NCBI GenBank assembly: GCA_016285055.1
Contig: JAEEPZ010000029.1
Span: 1 to 38,737, forward strand
DNA from: Prevotella sp.
Lineage (GTDB): Bacteria; Bacteroidota; Bacteroidia; Bacteroidales; Bacteroidaceae
Length of the DNA stretch: 38,737 nt
Direction: 5' to 3'
Below are positions 33,427 through 38,737 of the stretch, piece after piece. The translations under genes were made by a program, and so were the position numbers. Positions within the stretch are counted from its first letter, which is position 1, and each line of letters opens with the position of its first letter. Under the pieces are notes generated by a model. That model made no database searches, was not told where the DNA came from, and saw only the letters and a list, made by a program, of their open reading frames with translations.

Positions 33427-33897
33427 ATGAAGACCGAACTGATATTGGTGGGCAAGACAGCTGACAAACACTTCCTGGCTGGCATCAATGACTATGCGGC
33501 GCGCATCAGTCACTACATGCCGTTCAACATCAACGTCATCCCTGAGCTGCGCAACACGAAGAACCTGACCGAAGAGCAGCAGAAACAGGCTGAAGGAGAG
33601 CTGATTCTCAAGCAGCTGCAGCCGTCGGACACGGTGGTGCTGCTCGACGAGCATGGGCAGGAGCTGCGCTCTGTAGAGCTGGCCCGCTGGTTGGAACGCA
33701 AACAACAAACAGCCCGCCGACTGGTCTTTGTCGTCGGCGGGCCTTACGGTTTCTCGTCTGCCGTCTATGACCGTGCGGACGAAAAGCTGTCGTTGTCAAA
33801 GCTGACGTTCTCTCATCAGATGGTGCGGCTGGTCTTCACCGAGCAGCTCTACCGCGCCTGCACCATCATCAAGGGCGAGCCTTACCATCACGAGTAA
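33427..33897 (+). CDS. rlmH: 23S rRNA (pseudouridine1915-N3)-methyltransferase RlmH
   Basis: A 156-residue SPOUT methyltransferase acting on assembled 70S ribosomes at position 1915 of 23S rRNA. LILVGKTADKHFLAGINDYA opens the protein. VVLLDEHGQEL and FVVGGPYGFSSAVY form the trefoil-knot AdoMet site near residue 75-120, and the C-terminal IKGEPYHHE is the conserved tail. The start at 33427 is chosen over an in-frame ATG four codons upstream because the -7 element lies there. It ends 17 bases from the converging AAA/nuclease gene with no hairpin between. Confidence 0.96.
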   Translation: MKTELILVGKTADKHFLAGINDYAARISHYMPFNINVIPELRNTKNLTEEQQKQAEGELILKQLQPSDTVVLLDEHGQELRSVELARWLERKQQTARRLVFVVGGPYGFSSAVYDRADEKLSLSKLTFSHQMVRLVFTEQLYRACTIIKGEPYHHE

Positions 33898-33914
33898 TTA
33901 TAGTTGCTGGAGTG

Positions 33915-35513
33915 TTACATTCCCCAAACGGTGATGGAGCGCCCCGCGTGTTCGTAGTGACGGTGCCAGATGCGCTCGTCCCAGGTCTTCTCCTGCGTGC
34001 GGTCGAAGATGATGAGGTGGCCCTCGTCCACGCTGCCCATGAGGTCCATGTAATCGGCAGTCTGCTGGAGCCCCTGCTCGATGACCTTGTCGAGGTCACC
34101 GCGGCGTAGCTTCAGCTCGAGGACGACACGCTGCACGGGGCCGCCGTAGTGGTCGGTCAGTGGCTTGCGGATGAGCAGGTCGGTGCGCCGGCGCCCCAAG
34201 CCGTATTCGCGGTCGATGTAGCCGCCGCCGTTGACGATGCGCTGAAGGAAGGCCTGAAGCAGCAGTTGGGGACCCGCTTCGGCGTAGTCAAACTTCTGAA
34301 TCCATGAGTCGGCGTTTTGGCGGAAGAACTGCTGGAAGTCGAGCAGAAGTTTTTCGACGTTGATGCTGCCGTCGGGGTTCTGATACCATACAGGGTTCTG
34401 CACCAGCTGCTGCTGTGTGCTGGCAGTCAGCTCGCGCGGGATGATCTCGCGGTAGATGCTGTTGGCGATGCGCAGTGGCATGCCGCGCTCCTTGACAACA
34501 AGTCCCATGTCCTTGACATATTGGATGTCCTCGTCGCTCATGCGGCTTTCGTCGGGCATGTCCTCGTTGGCCACGATGGGCTCGATGACGCGCTTCACAC
34601 GGGGTTCGCGGAGCTTGTCGATGAGGATGTCTATGTGGGTGTCGCGGCGGTAGATGATGTTCTCTATGGCGCGCTCAATCATGTCTGGGATGATGCGGAC
34701 GGAGCGGTCGCGGTTCTCGCGCATCCTCCATGTCGCCTCGTAGGCCAGGGCATTGACCAACCAGGGCTGGCCCTCGGTGGCGTTCCAAACCAAGGGGAAG
34801 CAGGCCTCGTCAAACTCCTGGCCCGTCTCGCGGGTGTGCTGCATGTAGAGCTCGTGGATTTCCTCCTTCGAGAAATTGCCTAATCGCAGGGATTCGGTTT
34901 TTATGTTGAACGCTGAACCGCCGGTGATGATGTCCTGATTCGAGAGCACGATGCGGTAGTCGCGCACGTCGCGGACGCCGCAGAGGATGACGGTCTGTGG
35001 GAAGGCGTCGGGACGGTCGGCATAGCCAGAGCGAATCTGACGGAGGATGCTGACGAGAGAGTCGCCTATGAGGGCGTCAATCTCGTCGATGATGAGGACA
35101 ACGGGCTTGGGCAGGGCCTCGGAAAGACGCGCCAGAAACGTGGAGAGCATAGAGCTGGCATCCGTCTTCCTTGCTTCGTCGCGCAATTGCAAGGGCACGT
35201 CGCTTTTGAGAACTCTGCGGAATTCCTCTGCTATTTTGTCGCATGTGCCGCGGATGACGCTGTCCACGTCGTTCCTCTTGGCCTGACCGCCCTCGATGTT
35301 GGCATAGACGGCGATGTAGTCGCCCGCCTTGTTCAGGTAGTCGCGGAGGGCGAGCATGCAGGATGTCTTCCCTGTCTGCCTCGGGGCGTGGAGCACGAAG
35401 TAGCGCTTCTGCCGGATGAGCATCAGGACATCGTCGAGGTCGAACCGGCTGAGCGGCGGGATGGTGTAGCTGTCGGGGGTCTGAGGCCCTGCGATGTTGA
35501 AGAATCGTTCCAT
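33915..35513 (-). CDS. AAA ATPase with C-terminal PD-(D/E)XK-like nuclease domain
   Basis: A 532-residue protein. The start at 35513 (MERFFNIAG) is chosen; the 46 codons upstream lack coding character and include the probable promoter. Residues ~30-270 form an AAA-like ATPase: FVLHAPRQTGKTSCML near residue 42 (Walker A) and VVLIIDEIDALIG near residue 138 (Walker B), plus a winged-helix-like middle. The C-terminal domain has YGLGRRRTDLLIRKP near residue 440 and VVLELKLRRGDLDKVIEQGL near residue 465, giving the D...ExK core of PD-(D/E)XK folds, then QTADYMD. It is not closely alike in sequence to the protein at 10622 though the layout is the same. Function is unknown. Confidence 0.85.
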   Translation of the reverse strand: MERFFNIAGPQTPDSYTIPPLSRFDLDDVLMLIRQKRYFVLHAPRQTGKTSCMLALRDYLNKAGDYIAVYANIEGGQAKRNDVDSVIRGTCDKIAEEFRRVLKSDVPLQLRDEARKTDASSMLSTFLARLSEALPKPVVLIIDEIDALIGDSLVSILRQIRSGYADRPDAFPQTVILCGVRDVRDYRIVLSNQDIITGGSAFNIKTESLRLGNFSKEEIHELYMQHTRETGQEFDEACFPLVWNATEGQPWLVNALAYEATWRMRENRDRSVRIIPDMIERAIENIIYRRDTHIDILIDKLREPRVKRVIEPIVANEDMPDESRMSDEDIQYVKDMGLVVKERGMPLRIANSIYREIIPRELTASTQQQLVQNPVWYQNPDGSINVEKLLLDFQQFFRQNADSWIQKFDYAEAGPQLLLQAFLQRIVNGGGYIDREYGLGRRRTDLLIRKPLTDHYGGPVQRVVLELKLRRGDLDKVIEQGLQQTADYMDLMGSVDEGHLIIFDRTQEKTWDERIWHRHYEHAGRSITVWGM

Positions 35514-35541
35514 TACGTTGTTCGTTTTGTGCGTTGCAGTA

Positions 35542-35549
35542 CAAAGATG
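35542..35549 (-). promoter_or_regulatory. Possible -7 element of the AAA/nuclease gene
   Basis: CATCTTTG on the minus strand differs from TAnnTTTG at one position. No good -33 element is seen. It would give a leader of about 23 bases before 35513. Confidence 0.35.
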
Positions 35550-35631
35550 CTTGCCTTGGAGCCGCACGGCGGGTGGGTGACAATCGCCCGAATCCCCCCG
35601 TTTTGCTCCATGTCTTTCACCCGCTAAGGGG

Positions 35632-37941
35632 TTACTGTTGGCGGAGCGCAACTTTCAGCGGCTGACGGATGGAGCGAAGCGTCCAGGCGATGCGCTGCTG
35701 CCATTCATCCATGGTGCGGATGTCGTACTTCGACCAGGCTGAGCCGAAATAATAGGTGTAGCGCTCACCTTTGTAGCCGTCGATGATGCCTAAGGCGTGG
35801 CCCTCGTTGCCGTTGGCGGGCTGGGCGAGGGGCAGCAGCTTGGTCTGCACCTCGTTCTTGGGATAGAGCGTGGCCACAAACAGCTGGCAGTTGTTGACGC
35901 GCGGATTGTCTGTCGGGTCAGCGTAGGCGATGTAGTCTTTGCCAAGGACATAGCCATCCTTGTTCTCAGAGTGGATGACCACGCCGGAAGCCAGGCGGGC
36001 CGGCTTCGTCATGCTGGTGTACCACACGGTGCAGCGGTTGAAGTTGCTGCCTTTGTCGAGGCTGATGAGGCGGTGCTCGGTGATGCTGTCGCCGTTGAAG
36101 GCTTTCTTCTCGTAGTTCAGCAGGACGGTAGTGCGCAGCGGGCCGTTGTCGAGCACTTCATAGCTCTTGAAACAGTAGGGATAGACCAGGTTGTCGCCGT
36201 CCATCAATGCTGGTGTGCCGCAGCCCAGCGTGGCGCCCACCTTGTAGAGGTCCATGCCGCGGCCGTGGTCGTGGTGGTAGGAGATGGTGCGGTAGAGCGA
36301 GTCGCCCTTCTGCCGGTTCTCGCGGCGCAGCTTCTCAACGGTGGGCATCATCACGACATCCTCCGTCCAGTAGCGCTGCTCGACGACGAGCTCGGGCGTG
36401 TTCTTCGACCACACATCGGTGCCGTAGCTGCGCTCGCCAGTCTTCTGCAGGGCCGGGCCGTAGACGCGGTAGGCGCCGCGGTCGTTCTCCCACGCATAGT
36501 CGTCCTTGCGCTCAGGATAGATGCGGCCGTAGCACACGGTCTTGAACACCTGCGGAGTGCCTTTCTTCAGTGTCAGCGTCAGCGTGGCGTGCGGGCTGAC
36601 GCCGGCGTCTATCAGCACTTTCTCGTCGTGGGTCAGCTGGTAGGGCAACTCCAGACCTGCGGGGTCGTAGACGATGAACTGGCGGCCGCCCTGTATGCCG
36701 AGACGGGCGCCTATCTCGCTGGCGTCAAGCTCTACCACCTGCTGGCGGAACTCGTCGCTCTCGTTGGTGATGGCGACGGTGATGGCGGAAGGGCTGCCGT
36801 TCACGCTGGCGTCCTCGAAGCGCAGATGCTCGCAGGCGGCCAAGAGGAAGGCACCCACGCCGAAGTTGGCCTGCGAATGGGCATCAACGGTCTTCGTGGG
36901 GTCGGGCTTCTCGCCGATGGGCTGCACGAAGCCTACGCTGCCGTCCTGCTGCAGGGCAACGGTGGTGAGGTATTTCCATGCCTTGTCGATGACGGGCACA
37001 AACCTGTCGCGGTCGAGCAAACCGTGGTTCACGCCCCACAGCATACCGTAAGTGAAGAAGGCTGTGCCGCTGGTCTCAGGTCCCGGGGCATCCTCTTCGC
37101 AGAGCATCGAGCGGCTCCAGTAGCCGCCGGGACGCTGCACGCGGGCCACGCCCTCGGCCAGCTCGCGGAAACGCTGCTCAAAGAAGGGACGGTTCTTATA
37201 GTCCTGCGGCATGTCGGCCAGCACCTTGGCCAGTCCGGCCAGCACCCAGCCGTCGCCACGTGCCCAGAAACTCTTGCCATCGTTGCAGGCGGTCTTCACC
37301 TTGGGCCAGATGTACTTGGCGTCGCGGTAATAGAGCTGCTCGTCCTTGTCGTACATCAGGTTGTCGGCCCACTTGAAGTTCTCATAAAGTTTGTCGAGGT
37401 ACTTCACCTCGCCCGTGGTCTTGTACATCTTAGTAAAGACGGGCATGACCATGTAGAGCGCGTCGGCCCACCACCAGAAGTCGTTCTGCGGCTGGCGCAC
37501 CTCGTAGTCCATCACCTCGATGGCGCGGGCAATCTTGTAGGGGTCGGGATTCATCTCGTACATGTCGAGATAGGTCTGGAAGCATATCTGCCAGTCGCCG
37601 AAGAGCACGTAGTCAGGGCCTTCGCCATAGTTCTTGTACTTCCATTTCGACGGGTCTTTCTCCTTTGCGCCCATCCACTTGTTGTGGCGGGCCCACTCGT
37701 CGCTATACGCCAGCCAGCGGGCATTGCCCAAGAGACGGTAGGCCTCCATGTTGCCGGTGTGGTAGGCGGCATGGTCCCAGAAAGAACGAACGTAGGGCGT
37801 GTTGTGGGCTTGCCAGTAGTTGTTGACGCGGATGATTTGGTCGAGAACTTTGCCGGCTTCCTCGGTGGAGGCACGGAGAGGGAGGGAGAGTTGCGATGAC
37901 ATCGCAACAAACAAGACAAGGAGGGTGAAGAATCTTTTCAT
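35632..37941 (-). CDS. GH105-type unsaturated uronyl hydrolase fused to DUF4861 domain
   Basis: A 769-residue exported protein, start at 37941 (MKRFFTLLVLFVAMSSQLSL, signal peptide). Residues ~20-370 form an (alpha/alpha)6 barrel of GH105/GH88 type: DFWWWADALYMVMPVFTKMY near residue 160 with the catalytic Asp, FWARGDGWVLAGLAKVL near residue 225, and AFFTYGMLWGVNHGLL near residue 300. These enzymes release unsaturated galacturonate from rhamnogalacturonan or related products of lyases. Residues ~430-765 match DUF4861 (YHHDHGRGMDLYKVGATLG, GSNFNRCTVWYTSM, YTYYFGSAWSKYDI), often found beside or fused to pectin enzymes. No SusC/SusD pair is nearby, so this may be an orphan or the edge of a locus beyond the window. 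A heptamer block fills its leader. Confidence 0.9.
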   Translation of the reverse strand: MKRFFTLLVLFVAMSSQLSLPLRASTEEAGKVLDQIIRVNNYWQAHNTPYVRSFWDHAAYHTGNMEAYRLLGNARWLAYSDEWARHNKWMGAKEKDPSKWKYKNYGEGPDYVLFGDWQICFQTYLDMYEMNPDPYKIARAIEVMDYEVRQPQNDFWWWADALYMVMPVFTKMYKTTGEVKYLDKLYENFKWADNLMYDKDEQLYYRDAKYIWPKVKTACNDGKSFWARGDGWVLAGLAKVLADMPQDYKNRPFFEQRFRELAEGVARVQRPGGYWSRSMLCEEDAPGPETSGTAFFTYGMLWGVNHGLLDRDRFVPVIDKAWKYLTTVALQQDGSVGFVQPIGEKPDPTKTVDAHSQANFGVGAFLLAACEHLRFEDASVNGSPSAITVAITNESDEFRQQVVELDASEIGARLGIQGGRQFIVYDPAGLELPYQLTHDEKVLIDAGVSPHATLTLTLKKGTPQVFKTVCYGRIYPERKDDYAWENDRGAYRVYGPALQKTGERSYGTDVWSKNTPELVVEQRYWTEDVVMMPTVEKLRRENRQKGDSLYRTISYHHDHGRGMDLYKVGATLGCGTPALMDGDNLVYPYCFKSYEVLDNGPLRTTVLLNYEKKAFNGDSITEHRLISLDKGSNFNRCTVWYTSMTKPARLASGVVIHSENKDGYVLGKDYIAYADPTDNPRVNNCQLFVATLYPKNEVQTKLLPLAQPANGNEGHALGIIDGYKGERYTYYFGSAWSKYDIRTMDEWQQRIAWTLRSIRQPLKVALRQQ

Positions 37942-37953
37942 AGTGCTATTGTG

Positions 37954-37995
37954 TTCATTGCTCATTGTTCACTTTTCATTGTTCACTTTTCATTC
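37954..37995. repeat. Heptamer repeat in the leader of the GH105 gene
   Basis: Six 7-base words on the plus strand: TTCATTG, CTCATTG, TTCACTT, TTCATTG, TTCACTT, TTCATTC. They fill the 60-base spacer between the phosphoesterase stop and the GH105 start. Confidence 0.85.
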
Positions 37996-38001
37996 TCAGG
38001 C

Positions 38002-38737
38002 TTATGCCTTGAGGAGTGTCATGTATTTCTGCACGGCTTTCTTGGTGATGGCGAGGGCATCGTCCATGGTGCCCCAGACCTCACCTCCGGCGGCGTTCTT
38101 GTGGCCACCGCCGCCGAAGAACTCGGAGGCCAACTCATTGGCTGGGAAGTCATCAACGCTCCGGAGCGAGACTCGGATGCAGGGGTGCTCGGTGTCCTCG
38201 CGGAGGAAGATGGAAAGTTTCACGCCGAGGATCTGCAGCGGGAGGTTGACCAGCCCCTCGGTGTCGCCGTTGAGGACACCGAAACGGCGACGCTCGGCGT
38301 TGGTGAAGGTCATGATGGCGGTGTGGGCTTTCTTCCAAACATCCAGTTTCACGTAGAGCATGTAACCCATGAGCTTCATACGGTTGGGGCTGTAGGTGAA
38401 GAAAACATTACGGTATATCTTATCTTTGTCGATACCGCAGCGAAGGAGGATGCTGATGAGCTCGAAGATTTCCGGGCGGTTGCTGGCGTAGGTGAAGGCA
38501 CCTGTGTCGGTCATCATACCCGTGTAGAGAGAGACGGCTTCGTCGTGGGTGAGGAGGGTGGGAGAGGCGGCGAATACGCCGCCCACCTGACCAGAGGCAG
38601 GAGAGGGTGCCTCCAACTCCAGCATCACACGAAGGAGGACCTCGCAGGTGGAGGAGAGTTCGGGATGGGAGATGACGAGGTCGGCAATGCCGGGTTCCGG
38701 GTCAAGGTGATGGTCTATCATGATGCAGCGGACGGTG
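38002..38737 (-). CDS. nrnA: DHH-family phosphoesterase (NrnA-like), 3' part only
   Basis: The C-terminal ~245 residues of a bifunctional oligoribonuclease/PAP phosphatase; the start lies beyond the right edge. CIMIDHHLDPEP at the window edge is the DHH motif, followed by STCEVLLRVML and TGMMTDTGAFTYAS, which carry the remaining metal ligands. The C-terminal DHHA1 domain ends with FFGGGGHKNAAGGEVWG. The enzyme removes 2-5 nt RNA ends and recycles pAp to AMP in the cytoplasm. The visible frame is intact. Single-strand-specific RecJ is excluded by length and the NrnA-like spacing, as far as can be judged from a partial protein. Confidence 0.9.
   Translation of the reverse strand, partial: TVRCIMIDHHLDPEPGIADLVISHPELSSTCEVLLRVMLELEAPSPASGQVGGVFAASPTLLTHDEAVSLYTGMMTDTGAFTYASNRPEIFELISILLRCGIDKDKIYRNVFFTYSPNRMKLMGYMLYVKLDVWKKAHTAIMTFTNAERRRFGVLNGDTEGLVNLPLQILGVKLSIFLREDTEHPCIRVSLRSVDDFPANELASEFFGGGGHKNAAGGEVWGTMDDALAITKKAVQKYMTLLKA

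Noticed and set aside
35514..35651. 46-codon N-terminal extension of the AAA/nuclease gene
   Set aside because: It includes a probable -7 element and overlaps the end of the GH105 gene; MERFF at 35513 is the better start.
35797..37899. 700-codon open frame on the plus strand opposite the GH105 gene
   Set aside because: Although long, its residues form the antisense pattern of the GH105 codons; the GH105 motifs, signal peptide and neighbours fit the minus strand.
38002..38721. Complete 239-residue DHH protein starting at 38721
   Set aside because: The ATG at 38721 is inside the conserved DHH motif segment; the frame stays open to the window edge, so the gene is only partly present.

Overview
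The window looks like chromosomal DNA of a Bacteroidales bacterium, most likely a Prevotella-like one with fairly GC-rich genes. The reasons are: promoters of the Bacteroidetes type (TTTG, 19-20 bp, TAnnTTTG), short RpoD-type sigma architecture, a B12-dependent methylmalonyl-CoA mutase, XRE-cupin/acyl-CoA ligase and Prevotella-type AAA/PD-(D/E)XK genes, and intergenic DNA crowded with short repeats. The family placement is inference; no rRNA or other marker is present to prove it. I see no tRNA, rRNA, CRISPR array, insertion sequence or prophage.

Layout. Plus strand 45-5265: methylmalonyl-CoA mutase large subunit, CCA-adding enzyme, dnaB. A perfect 17-bp hairpin separates these from a minus-strand acyl-CoA ligase and its XRE-cupin regulator (5395-7765). 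Then uvrD/pcrA preceded by an AAA-ATPase/nuclease gene (8158-12241). A long minus-strand run reads ffh, terB-like, folD, a 59-residue TPR-like gene, a polysaccharide flippase and a GT2 glycosyltransferase (18126 down to 12360). Next, also minus: ABC-F ATPase, then outer-membrane barrel, M13 metallopeptidase and S9 serine peptidase (25652 down to 18469), likely peptide use in the envelope. A WbpM/CapD-like sugar dehydratase (minus) and an aberrant sigma-70 factor (plus) are divergent from clear promoters at 27.7-27.8 kb. Then sua5/tsaC, recN and a TPR protein with a dead trypsin fold (33294 down to 29216), rlmH (plus), a second AAA/nuclease gene, a GH105-DUF4861 enzyme for pectin-type glycans, and the 3' part of an NrnA-like DHH phosphoesterase cut by the window edge.

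Most genes are ordinary housekeeping. The unusual content is in three places. (1) Spacers directly upstream of several start codons are built of 7-bp words (TTGAGAG, TTAATGC/TTAATTC, TTCATTG/TTCACTT, TTCATAC), nearly all fitting TTNANNN, in strict 7-bp register; in one case the repeat forms an open frame ending in a TAATG overlap with folD. (2) Two gene ends carry arrays of different palindromes that share an exact 22-bp period. (3) The sigma factor at 27870 lacks the promoter-melting tryptophan pair and most of region 3. A 39-bp perfect inverted repeat made of GGAGTTAAA units (23446-23658) and a 60-bp dispersed copy of its core near 30.9 kb add to the repeat story.
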